From contig NW_024104421.1 in assembly GCF_003945595.2 (NCBI RefSeq), forward strand, positions 3,038,001-3,102,000: DNA of 64,000 nt, in the 5' to 3' direction. Of this stretch, positions 51,601-64,000 are shown piece after piece. The position numbers and the translations under genes are program-made. The stretch's first letter is position 1, and every line of letters starts with the position of its first letter. The notes under the pieces were generated by a model. The model had not been told where the DNA came from and made no database searches. It worked only from the letters and a program-made list of their open reading frames with translations. Origin of the DNA: Pipra filicauda. Lineage: Eukaryota > Chordata > Aves > Passeriformes > Pipridae.

Positions 51601-54600
51601 AGGCCATAATTTCCAAGCTGGTGGAGCCAGATGGTGTGATGTGATAGAGTTAATATTAATGGTTGCACGCTGCCTTCTCTTGACTAATCAAGAGTGCTGC
51701 TTCACGCTGTTTTGGGGGAGAAGGCTGCAAAGCCAAGGAGAACTGTCATTCTAAGGAAACATGAAGCAGGAATTTCCCTTCATTCAGACAGGCTTCGGTT
51801 TCTCTGGTTGGTACCCAAAGTTTTAGGCAGACTTTTTCCTTCTAACTTTTATTTAAGAGAGTTGTCACAGTATTGGGAATACCCCTCTTCAAAATGTGTT
51901 CAAATTTACGTTTTTTATTTAGAGTCGTGGATCATTGCTCTGAGGGCACTTCTCTTCCCCCCAAAGTGTGCTCTAAGATAGCATTTGAAGAGTCAAAGCA
52001 GTAACTCACAACAGTCATTTCTTTTACTCCCTATCACAATTTAACATTTTACATAGAATGTGCAAGAATTCCTTTCATTGAGCTGAAAAATAGTATATTA
52101 CATCCTTTCCCTGAGCTTTAGAAAACAAATTCAGGATACTTTTTTACTCTTTCAATCCCATCAATGTAGGGTTTATCCAATAAGGAAGCATTTCCAAATG
52201 ACCCAAATTTGGATACACTTTTGGTACTGGAGCACTAATAATTGCCACCACCTTAAAATCAATGGGGCCACATCCTGCAATTCCTAAAATTCATTCAGGT
52301 AGAATGTTAATCAACCTAAATAGTGACTGCAAATCAATAATGACTTCATGATTTCACATACTGTTGCTTTTCATTTTTAATAAGGATGGATTTTGAAAGT
52401 CCACATAAGCTTCCCTCACAGGCAATTAAGGTAACTTTTGATCCTAAATAATCCAGGTTTTAATTTTAATCTATTTCTAGAACATATTTTCATCATAGTT
52501 TATTGCACTCTGTTGGTGATAGATGGGGATTCCATCTTCCCATAGTAAGCAAAATTATTTTTATCATGTCATATGCCTGTTTTAATTTGAAAGGTCTCAT
52601 TTCTAAGTCATATCTTCTGGTACCTGGTATATTCTCTGCTTTAATAAACAGTAAGTCAACTATCTGCCTTTGCATTCTCTAACTATAAAAAAAAACCAGA
52701 ATTTTAAAGAATTGTTTTCTTGATCATATTTAGTAACACAAAAGCCACTCCAAAACCTAGACTGGAAGAAAATATTTTCAGTTAAATTACATTATCAAAT
52801 TTCGTGCATTTTCTATTAATAATATCAACTAAAATCTGGTTTTGTTTTTCATACTGAAGTGGTACATCTGATCTTCTCAGGCACAAATGCTATTTTTAAA
52901 TAAAAAACTGCTTCTATAAATATTTCAGCTTTAAACACCCATAATTCTCCTTTTTTACATCTAAAACTGCAGCAGGGCCTTGGAGTGGTTAAACAAGTAC
53001 AAAAAAACCCTAACATCCACATAATGACTGCTGGTAGCATTTCCCCATGTTCAAAGCAGACTGTCCATAATTCAGAGGACAAGACAAGGTCACTAATAAA
53101 CATCAGTGAACTGTGTCTGCTTTTGCAAGTTCCACATAAAAAATAGTGCATCCCTAGGAACACAAAACAGACATAATAGATTGGTTCACATCAGAACACA
53201 CACCAACACAAGAAGCTAATCATCTTTTGATTGCAAGAGGCTCTGACTCAATTATTTTGCAACACTAGCAGCCTTCTCTTTTGTATAGGGTTAAAAGAAA
53301 GAAAAAAAAGTTGCTTTGTGACTTTAAGCAATTAGAACTAATGCCAGAGCCAAATTAAGCTCTTCGTAGACAAAAGTAAAAGGCCACATTTGGCCTGTTG
53401 TGGTCTACACACTTGGCAGAACTGGATCCAAAAAACTACAATGCACATTACCAACTGAATTATTCTCTCCTGCCAGAAAACACACATGCAGCAGGGTGGG
53501 AATTAAGATGTTTTCCACCACCCTGTTTCTTCCGAATGTAAGAAGTGATCCCAGGAAGGACTGAGGGCAGCACTTACCTGCAGCTCTCTGTATCACAGAA
53601 CACCTGACAAAGCACCCTGCACTCCCCTCTCTACATAAACCATCTTCAGCTCTGAACAGAAAATACACTCACCGAGTGACCTGAGCCATGTGTTGTAAGG
53701 TGGGGGAAAAACTGCTCTGCAATCATGAACTCAGAGAGTAAAATGTCAGCCTGTGAGAGGCCAATGTGTGGAATTTACTACAAGTGGTGCATAAAGAAGG
53801 TGCTCCTGAATTTACTCTCACACTACCAAAACATTGAGGAAAAGAGTGTTGTCATCCTTAATACCCAAGTGACAATGACTATTGAATACTCAGAGGAAGA
53901 TCAATGACTTCTGAAACACTCAAGACCTTCTTTATTACAGATACTTTCTCTTATTCAGTTCCAAAGGATAAGCTAGAGTATATCTTAGACCTCTGAATAA
54001 GAGATGGACCAGCTGTACCAGATGTACCAGCCCCCACCAAAAGAAACAAAGAAAAAAAAAAAACCACTCAACATATTTTTTTCTTCGGTATCTGCCACTA
54101 TTTAAGGTATCAATTCATTGCATCATCCGCATACTTTCTTTGTAGTTTTTCATTCTTATCCCTACTTAGCTTTCTGGTTTCAGACCACATTTAGAGTTCC
54201 AGAAAGAGATAAAGGCAATCTTGGTTTCAAGACATATCTTGCCTTAGCCAAACTGTCATGTCCTCCACCCTTTACTTCCCAGCCACGACACACTAGTAAG
54301 GATGTTTGTACTGACATCTCCCCATTTCCCCCCCTCCATCTGTGAGGCACTGGGGAAGCTCGTGTGTTCCCAGCGGACGGTGGGAGGAGTAGATCTGCGA
54401 GTGCAGAGTCATTTATTATTGAAACTTGCAGCAAAGGGAAGGAACACTTGACATCTCCTTGCTAATTTCTAGTTGTATCACTGGCTAGATATCCCCCCAG
54501 CACTTTCAGCCTCTTGTGACGCTGTGAACCAAATAGTCCTTTCTCTCCTCTATGCTCTGTGTTCCTCTCCCCAGAGATTCTGGTCACCACATTTCACAGG

Positions 54601-57600
54601 GACAGACAGCACCAGGGAGACAAAAGAACGAAACCTGGTCATGGTACACACGTGGTTTTCTATAACTAAGCCCAAGAGTCACATGGAGACATGCAACCTT
54701 CCTGCTCACCTCAGGAAGATTTGGGTTGCAGTCAATTTTATGGATTTTTGGAAGTAATGAAAGATCTATGAGAACAAGAGGCTGCAAACACTTAATGTTC
54801 AGGTAGATCTCCTCATGACAGGATGCAGTGTGTATTGTGATTTCCTTGTATTACTTTTTCCATCCATCACTTCATCTCTCTCTCAGACTGAGCTTTGACT
54901 TATCTCTTTCATATATTTCACTAGCATCACCCAGGGATTTGGATAAACAGTGATGGGGAAAGCTAGATACAGGTAAACCTCCATTCCTCAGATTAAAAAA
55001 TTAGTGGTCAGAAAATACGTTTGTCAGGTAAGTAACATACATCCTAAAAACCTCTGAAGAAGCCTAAGGATTATTGGGGAAAAATAGTGTTACTGCAGAC
55101 CCTAATAATTCTCTGACATCTCAATGAGGGAAACTGCATTGCTGACAAACAATGCTGTCAATATTTCTACTGGCAAACTTTCTAAATACTGGAAATATTT
55201 TTGAAACAAAATCTCATTATTTTTTCACCAGCAGAAAGCTGTCCAGACAGATGATATATGAGGTATCTTCAGAGGTATTTCATTAATATGGGCAAATCCT
55301 TGAGAGTAAGGAGGTTAATAACTTCACCAAGCTACACAAGATGAACTACTGACCAGTGCATTAGAAGTAGAAGATGAAAATTATTGCAAATGAAGAATGA
55401 CACTGATCACTGTAATAAGAAGCCTAAGCAAAATATAAACAAACAGTATTGATTTTTTTAAAAATATTTCTAAAATATGCAGGCCTAGGGTTAAAATGCA
55501 TTAAAAATTTTCCCCATGCAAATTTTTGCTTGACAGTGTCCCTTTAACTTACAGTCAATAGAGTCTGTTTAAAGGAAGGGCACCGAGAGAGTCCTCTATT
55601 AGAAACTATCTGGAATTATTTCCAAGTTAGTCTTTGTCTTGACCAGCATTTTTTCTAGAAAACAAGATGTCACAGGTGATTGTGGTTTTGCACTAAGTGG
55701 GCCAAAATGATGGGGTGAATATGTGAAATCCTTGTTGATTTACTGACCAGGGACCTGGGCAGGACATGCCCAGGCATTACCTACAAAAGAACATGAAGGG
55801 CAAAAGGAAAACATATAAATTCTTGCCACTAAGCAAGATTTTACGACTGTGCAAGCAACAATAAGAGACCTAATTCAAAACTTGCTGAAGTTAAAGAGTC
55901 ACATTCACTTCAGTGAATAATGCAACCATCCTAAGCAAAACCAGAACTACTAAATTTTCCTTAAATTTGCAGATTCAAAGTTTAACAGGAAGGAGCTGAT
56001 AAATTATTTCATCTCTAACCTCAAATGCATCTTGCCTCTTCACTCACACTGACCAACTGCAGCCTTTCCCATCATATTTTTTTTTAAAATAAGATGAATA
56101 TAGTATTTCTGAATCTCACTGAGATAATATTTGTGAAGTTTTTTGAGATCTTGCAATGAAAAAACTGAAAATCCTTATTAGTACACATGAACTATAGTAT
56201 TACTAAATAGTATCCTGCAATTCGATTTTCATTTAAATATAACCCTCCTTTACACAGTACAAGTATAAGGCAACACTATGACAACATTCTTCTCCATTTG
56301 TGATAGCAAAGATTTAACTATTTGGATTGAAATTTCTCAGGTTGCAAGTTGAATTTATTCTGCAAGTTTCAGGAGAAAAAAAACCAAATAAGTAATTTTT
56401 AAGAGAAGGGTAAGAATTGCTTTATCTTACAACATTCAAAAATTCACATAGTAGAAATTCCCCATGAAAATGGGTAATAAATGCTTCAGAGCCAGGACTT
56501 GCAATCTGACAAGCAACATTGCCCAGATTTCAAGGCCTTCTGTCACGTACATGACTTGAATCTTGTCAAGTTAAAGTTCCATGAAAGAATTGTGGCTTCC
56601 ATATGTTCAGTATGGAAAAAGAACAAGCTATAGGGCCAGAAACATCCCAGAACAGAGGAGCCACTGACCTTAGAAGCTACACTAGAAGGTAACACCTGGA
56701 TCTCTGCACTCTCCTGCTCAGAGAAAGCAGCTTCCCCATCTTCTGCAGGTGTAGCCCCTGTTTTCTCTCCAGGGCTGCCATGAGAAGACAAGTACTTACA
56801 CTTGTTATATGTTACTCCTGTTTTTCAAATGGTAAAATAAGGTCTCTAAATAGAAATGTTTCAGCTGTTTGAATAAACTGTGCAGTAACAAGAAGTGTAT
56901 TTCGGGAGATACAGAATGAGAAAATTATTTCCAAAAGACTATGTGAAAGATATAAGAATTAAGCCTGAGTAACCTCATAACTCTGTTTCCATGGAGTTAT
57001 AATATTTACATCATATTCAAGTACTACTTGCTGACAGAACCGCTGGAATACCTTCTGTGATATCGATTTATCTTCTCTACCTTTGAACCAAAGGACTGAG
57101 TAAAGAGGTTGCATTTACAGTAGGATCTTTTCCCCTAGGTAAAAAGCAGATCTTTATAGTGAACCAAACTCATATTACTCTAACTCCCATCAGGATTCAC
57201 GGTCTTTGCTGATGGACAACTGGGAAAGAGCAGCCTGAACACAGCTGTTTTCAGACTATCATGTCATGGCTATTTGGAGATAGCCACCCTATCATTTGGT
57301 ACTCCAAATCAAGATGTAATTCTCCTTCATAAGCAACAGCTTGTGGATAGTCCAGTGAAGGTGACTAACGAAAATTAATTTTCCATCAATTAGAAAGGGG
57401 CAAAGGCTGTTCTTACATTTACTGCTCTACTAGAATGTCTTGACAGGCAAATTCAATAGAAGTTGAAAAAAACCTAGGAATTTGGGACTTGGAAAACAGA
57501 ACTCAATTTTTACAATCATCTTCAAAGTGTGATTTTTCAGCTGCACATTATCAACTGTTCTTCTGGGACACTAAAAGCCTCTATGAGCCTGGACCTTCAA

Positions 57601-58974
57601 TGACCTAATTATTCAGTCTTATTTTTCAGTAATCTCCTGTTTTCCTTGTCCTTCAATAGGATAAGGAAATGTCCTACTTTTTGACAGTGTCCTCATGAAT
57701 GTCCTATCCTCAAAAAGGGAAGGCATAAAAACCCCAACTATGTGGAATACTTCCAATCATGAATCTGTGTCAGTAGATAATGCACAGAAGAACACAGATA
57801 ATGCTGTTCCCATTTTGTAACCTGTTGCACTTCCATGTTCATAACATAACAAGGAATACATATTTTTTTATTACAAGAGGAATATCTTGAGATAGTGTTA
57901 CAAGATTGATACAGCTGTGCTAAGTGTATGCTGTGAAAGAAATGAAAAAGTTCTGTTTCTGAAGCTGTATATCAGTTCAAACACTCAAGAGCTTGCACTA
58001 TATCATATCCTAATTTCATCTCTAAGGATTTTACATGTATGTGGATAGATGACTCATTTTCCTATAAGACAACCTTCTGGTGTTCTGGACAGTCATAACC
58101 TTCATTTTTCAAATAATGAGAAGTATTTCCTCCCCTCATTTGCTTCTCTTCACTTTGTTTAGAACAAGTCACTGAAACAAGACGATAATTTTCATAGCAC
58201 ATTCCTTTTTCCTCATACAACACACAAAATAATATATTAAAAATCAAATGCTTCATAAGAATTTGCACATGACCTGAAAACCCTTTTCTAACCTGGTTTG
58301 ACAAAGGTTACTGACTGCTCTGAACAGACATGTATAGCAGAACAATCAAATACATGTACAACGTTTCTTGGCATACTATGTGGAAAACAAAACTCTTGCT
58401 ATTTGGTTCCTTAGAGCTCTCCTCTCTAATACGTATATTGTAACAGCATGCTGGGCCTGCATTCCCAAAGTCACCTTGGTGGCTACTTTTAATCCCTTTC
58501 CCTGGAATGAAATCCTCTGATACATGGCTCAAAAGTCCACGCTGGACTTTCTTTACTGGGCAACTCAACAGGTGACTATGAACTGTAAAGTCACTTCACT
58601 TGCCCAGAACAAAGAGCAATACCTGCTCTTATTAGCCTTTTTACTCTCCTGAGAATCTTTATGTAACGTTGCATTAGTAACCTTTACTAAATTAGAAAAC
58701 CAAAAGGGAAGATAAATCAATATGAATGCACATCTGCTGATATTGATTTTTCCTCTCATAGTCAGCATGGGAATATTGTGGCTCCTATTAATACGAGGAG
58801 CGGAAGAACTTTAAATGGTTCTGTTAGGATAATTACCCAGTTGTTTGGGAAACTTATTCAAACTTCTTTAGTCTGTAATTTTGAAACAGACATTTCATGA
58901 ACTCAAATCCTTCTCATGAATAATCATGTAAAGATGTTGATGACAATTTCTTGATGCAGATTATCAGCAAGATC
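48606..58974. other. Upstream non-coding region, middle part
   Basis: AT-rich sequence without recognisable genes. Two minus-strand intervals (53578-53651 and 56669-56774) have splice-site-like boundaries and are discussed as weak candidates. The distal exon 1a of CACNA1C was not recognised. Confidence 0.65.
49401..49464. repeat. Polypurine G/A tract
   Basis: About 60 bp of nearly pure purine with A14 inside. Confidence 0.9.
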
Positions 58975-60790
58975 ACTAGGAGAGGCATTCGACCCGGTAT
59001 TCACAGAAAAGAAGGAAGAGCTGGGCAATGTGAAGGTTGAGGGCAGCCTAGGATGCAGTAAACATGATATTCTGCAGTTCAACTTCCTTGAAGAAGTGAG
59101 CAAGAGAAAATACTGGAATTACAGCTTTGGAATTCGGACTGTATTTCAGTTTGTTTAGGAATATGCTGGGGGGGGTCCCACAGAAGACTGCCCTTCAGGG
59201 CAAAGTGACCCAGTACATGTAGTTGGTCCTCGTGGATCCCCTTTACAGAGCACAGGAACAGGTCATTCTGATAGGCAGGGGCGAAGCAAGCACAGCAGAA
59301 AACATGGATGAACAGGGAACTCCTATCTCAGCTCAAATAGGAAAAACGAAGTACATGGAAGGTGGAAGCAGCAGCAGGGTACACAGGAAGAATACACAGA
59401 CGTGGCCCAAGACCATAGAGATGAAAAGCCAAAGCTCAGAGGTAGCTGAAAAAAGTGAGAGATGAAAGAAAAGAGGGGCTTCTTTAAGCACATTGGCAGC
59501 AAAGGGAAGGCTGGCAGGGAAAGCAGTGACAAAGGACATGAATAAGGCTCAGATACTTAATGACTGTTTTATGTTGGCTTTGTTGAGGTTTTGGGGGGGA
59601 GGGTTTGGTTTTATTTTGGTTTTTTAGTTCCTAGTAAGGTTTGTCTTTAGGCCTCTGAAGTCTCTGAGCCCAGCATGAGTGTGTGGGATTGGAGCACTTA
59701 AGCCAGTTGGACATAGAGAGATTCCTGGAATCACATGATCTGTATCTGAAGGTGTGGAGAGAGGTGGCCAATGTCACTGCAAGGTCACTCTCCTGTTTTT
59801 AAAAGGTCATGACTATCAGGGGATTACCAGTTTTTGACAACTGGTAAGACAAACATCACATCCATCTCCAAGAAGGAGGATCCAGGGAACTGTAGGGCAG
59901 TCATTCTAACTTCAGTTCTTGGAAAGATCATGGAGTAAGTAATTTCAGACACCATATTCAAGCACACAAAGGATAAAAAGGAACAGCCAGATTGGAATTA
60001 CCAAAGGCAAACAATGCCACACTGACCTGACTACCTCCTGTGGAGAGATGACTGGCTCTGTGGATAAGGGAAAAGTAGTGGGTGTCACTTACCTTGACTT
60101 TAGCAAGGCCTTTAACAGTGTTCCATACTATTTTGCAGCCAAATTTCAGAGATGTAGACTAGATCCACGAAGATTAAAATTTCCTTAGACTAGCACAAAT
60201 CACAAATGCAAAATCCTGCACCTGGGGTGGAATAATCCCATGCACCAGTAGAGGCTGGGAAGCAGCTTTGCAGAAAAGAATCAGGTGTCCTGGTAGACAA
60301 AAAGCTGAACATGAGCAAGCAGCATGTCCTGACTGAGGAAGACCAACCACATCCCAGATCTAATTAGCAAGAACGTTGTCAGCAGATTACAGGGAATGCA
60401 TTCTGTGAGACCACAACTGGAATAGCCCGTCTAGTTTTGGGCTACTCAGTACAAGACACCACAACACTGGAAGAAGTCCAGAGCCTCAAAGAGAATTAGA
60501 GGGCAGAGGCACACGATGCATTGAGGGCAGGCTGAGAAATCTGGGCTTGTTAAGCTTGAAGAAGAGATGGCTAAGGTAAGACCTTGTTGCTGTCTCCAGG
60601 TATTCAAGGGGACAGCACAGAGCAGTTGGTGTCTGCCTCTTATCAGAGGTACAGAGTGAAAGGATAAGAGGCAGCAGACAAGTTCTAAAATTCCAATTAG
60701 GCACAAGGAAAATAATTTTCATTGTGAGGATAACAAAACACTGGAACAGGTTGCCCAAAAATGCTGTGGAATCTCCATTCCTGTTGCTAC
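58975..60790 (+). mobile_element. Long degenerate CR1 LINE (ORF2 remnant)
   Basis: This is the longest element of the window, about 1.8 kb, lying upstream of CACNA1C. Recognisable blocks in order are: a pre-RT segment at about 59300-59420 (atggatgaacagggaactcc); the RT block near 59870-59940, encoding a run like KKEDPGNCRAVI and SVLGKIME in broken frames; the RT catalytic-region block near 60085-60125 reading GVTYLDFSKAFNSV; then 'cctgcacctggggtggaataa' at about 60210 and 'ggacaagaagctgaacatgagc'-like sequence at about 60295. It ends with 'ggaacaggttgcccaaaaatgctgtgga' near 60770. Many stops and indels show it is dead. Homology is to LINE reverse transcriptase, not to a host gene. Confidence 0.85.
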
Positions 60791-63700
60791 CACTTTAGTT
60801 TAAACCAAAGATCTGTTCAGAGGCACATCTACAGAAAAGGCAAATTTGGGATCCTTTTTTTTCTTGTTAGTGTAGCAGTTTAAGCACAGTATTCTCATTC
60901 ACAGAACAAAGATCACATTCCTCAGTACTGTAGGACACCTCAGAATCAATAAAACTACAAAACTCATGTGGTTTTCACTCTCTCCTAGGTATGGCAAGAT
61001 GGATTTGCCATGTGAAAGGAAAAACCCATAAGTCAAGCCATCCTATTGACTTACATTGAATGAAAATGGAGTCATTGCTGATGGGGTTAATGCAGATAAC
61101 CAAATGCTAGAGGAAAACAAACTTCAGAAAAGCTTTACATCGTTTCATTGCCTGCAATTTTTAGTGATAAGTAAAATGAGCCGCTCTCTTCTTTTGGGCC
61201 TGTGGCTTTTTTGTATACAAGCACACATACATATACAACCTAAAGCTCAGACAAAACAGCCTGGTTTATATAATTTTTGCAAACAGCAAAATCCAAGACA
61301 GAATGTTAAAAATAGCACCTCACGCCTTTTCCTCCCTCTGTTTCTTAAACCACATTTCAAACAGCAGTCTCTATTGACATACTTTTAGGAAAAGTGTGAC
61401 TTTTAGGATAAAATGTAACTGCTATTTATCAGCTGGAGTTAATGATACCTGGACATTTGAAAGTGTTTGACTGTATCATCTTTCTTGGAACTGTACAGAG
61501 GGCTTCTACATCTTGTGGCAACTGTTGCCAAGTAGTAGGGAAAACAGAGCTGCTTCTAGCAGGCTTTATCATTTCATAAATTCTTCCTCAATCATTACAA
61601 CATTGCTTTTGATGGTCAGTCAACTTCCCCTAAGGCTGTTAAGTCTGTGTCCCTTTCTTCCTGGAGAGAAAATTCCTGTTGTTCTGCATCCCTCAGAAAC
61701 CACTCGGAGACAAAGAGACAGAAAATGTATGTGATGCTGTATCTGCTTCCTAATTGCTCGGTGCTGCGTGAGGAGAGACTCTCCATACATTGTGTTCCGT
61801 AACAGCAACCACTTCCAACTAGGTCATGTCACAACCAGCAATTAAAGTGACCTAAAAAATGGTCATGGCAGAAGGGCAGTTTCCAGTAATGACAGCACCC
61901 TCTTTACCCATCCTTGTGCTCAGCACTTCCTTCCACCAAAACCGCATATTATAGAATCTACCTGAATTTTCCTGCCCTGAGATCTACACAGTTCTGGCCT
62001 TTCCATCTCATTTTATTCCTATTTCATTCTGGTTGCAAACCTCCTTCAGTTTTGCTCCCATGCTAATCCTGCCCTCCACTCCACCACAGCAAGCCTTGCT
62101 CCACCTCAGCTCTGCCTCCTGTCCTCCATCCCGTTCTTCCTGCTTCTTCTGTCCTCTTATCACACCAGTTGTGATTCATGCATCCTGTTTCCCCAGTCTG
62201 TCTGCTCATGTATTGTACCAACAATAACACAAAACTCTCACTAATTCTCTTCCAATCCTTGCCTCTCCTTTATAATCATGTTGGACAACACAACCTCCAG
62301 AATCTGAACCCTTCTGTGATTCTGAGAGCACTATGAATTACTGCATTACCTGATATTTTAATAACAGAACTCCCTCAGAAGCCATGTAAAATTTGAGTAG
62401 TAAGTCAAAAGTAAATAGCAGAAGTACCTAACCAAAATGTCCTGAACCTGGTTTAGTTTTACACAGCTTGTTAGGTTTACCAGTGCTTCAGTGACACAGC
62501 AATTTCACTGCAGATCACAAGGCAAGTTCATCTGACGATTCTAAGAGTAATTTAGGATGATAATAAAATGAACAGATTTGGGCAAACCAGCAGGAAAAAT
62601 AAAGGGGAGGGGGGAAACTTTGTCCCGTTACTGCTTATAGAAGCTTTTCTTTGAAAAATCCATGTAGTTCATGTTTCAGTCAGGCGAGGTAATATGCCTG
62701 TAAATGTAATCTGACAGAAGACACAGCACAGCTTCACCAGAAAATGACAAAATCAGACTGTAAGAGAGGGACAGCCAAATGCCTTCACCGAGGGAAACAA
62801 ATTCACACAAGTGTAATAAACCCAGACTCACATATTCACTGGAGGTTTGTGGTGCTAATACCTTTAGTTTCCACTCCAAAATCTCATTCAAAGTGCTTAT
62901 CTCTTCTATTGGTTGCCTGCTGGAAGGTGCCTTTGCCCAAATCCATGCCTCCTGAAAACCAGGGATAGACTGCATTCATTGTTTCCAAGGGCAACACTTC
63001 AACTGTTATCAAGTTTCATCTTCTGATACAGTTACACAAACCTAAGCTCGTTTTTCTACCCAGGGCCTTCTTCCCATACCCACAAACCTTAAAGCAACAA
63101 AAATAATGACCAAAATGAGGAAATAAAATCAAAATGAAAGAGTTCTAAGCTCCAGGAAGAAGCAAGTAATTGCATTTAAAGCATAGAGATAATTGGGGAT
63201 CCTTATTGCAATATGCTGCATAATAAAAGAAAAAAGTCAATTTTCAGTTTGAAAGGAAGTTTACTTTAAAACAAATCTCTCACTGATATTTGCTAGCCAA
63301 ATAAAGCCAGTAACCAATAAAAATGATCACCCAACATGTGATGTCAAGATCATGCTATAATAAGTTAGGTGATCTCACATTAAAAGACACAGTAGCTTTT
63401 AAGCCTAACTTTAACTACAGAAGATGTATTTGTGAGAACCTTCAGAAGCTTTGCCCACCTGCAGGAGCAGATCTGAAATAGCCATTAGCATCACAAGGAT
63501 TTCCCCAGGGCAATATTCACAGGCAGCTATCAAAAATACAAAAGGATTGGGGAAATATTTGAGACAGAGATCCCACTGTATTTGCTGGATTGTTTTAACT
63601 TTAAGGATCCTTCCTTCTATCATCATTTATCTGCTCTCTAGAATCCAATATTGTTACAACACTCCAACTTCACTCACTTATGCCTAAAGCTGTGAAATGC

Positions 63701-64000
63701 TGTATTAGTCTTTAACAAGCACCAACATTCTTCATTTAAAACAAATGAACAAGAGACCAAACAAACAAGACAACAACCACCACGGAGATATTTCTGTCAG
63801 TTGACAAGGCACTAATGCAAATTCTCTTCAGAAATTAACACCGTAACATAACAGCTACAGGTATAACAGCTATTCAGACCTTTTCCTCACTTCAACTGAC
63901 TCAACAAAAAGCTGATTTGAACATACAGAACTCATTTTTATACAGGGATACTTTGGCACCACAGGCACAGCTCCCAGTGCACCCCATTCCAGCCCATCCC
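60791..64000. other. Upstream non-coding region, distal part
   Basis: Nothing recognisable: AT-rich background with C/T-rich stretches around 61900-62200. No exon of a neighbouring gene was identified. Confidence 0.65.

Overview
The window is from a bird genome. The repeats are almost all CR1 LINE fragments; one at about 1325-1715 still carries the conserved end of CR1 ORF2 and the short tail repeat. Three exons encode the N-terminus of the L-type calcium channel alpha-1C subunit (CACNA1C, Cav1.2), and introns are compact compared with mammals. The species cannot be named from this sequence.

The only recognised protein gene is CACNA1C, on the minus strand. Exon 1 (the proximal, short-N-terminus form) codes at 38956-39004, exon 2 at 11708-12029 and exon 3 at 7752-7857. 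Joined, they give residues 1-159 in one open frame: the cytoplasmic N-terminus with the calmodulin-binding NSCaTE segment, helix IS1, and part of the IS1-IS2 loop with its N-glycosylation sequon. The rest of the channel lies beyond position 1. Intron 1 is 26,926 bp and intron 2 is 3,850 bp; positions 1-7751 are the 5' part of intron 3.

Intron 2 is a minor-spliceosome (U12) intron with AT-AG ends, a strong U12 donor and an exact U12 branch-site match. The exon 2 acceptor has a pure 12-base C tract abutting the AG.

The promoter lies in a CpG-rich domain at about 37640-40080 with a perfect CRE palindrome (39687-39694), a leader carrying at least two upstream ORFs, and signs of possible divergent transcription. 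A smaller CpG-rich patch sits inside intron 1 (about 35830-36230).

Positions 40080-64000 lie upstream of the proximal promoter. I found no recognisable coding exon there; it holds two CR1 remnants, purine tracts and two weak exon-like intervals. The distal (exon 1a, long N-terminus) first exon was not recognised. No tRNA, rRNA, CRISPR array or intact mobile element was found. I found no evidence of an undescribed gene system; the most interesting signals concern splicing and regulation of CACNA1C.
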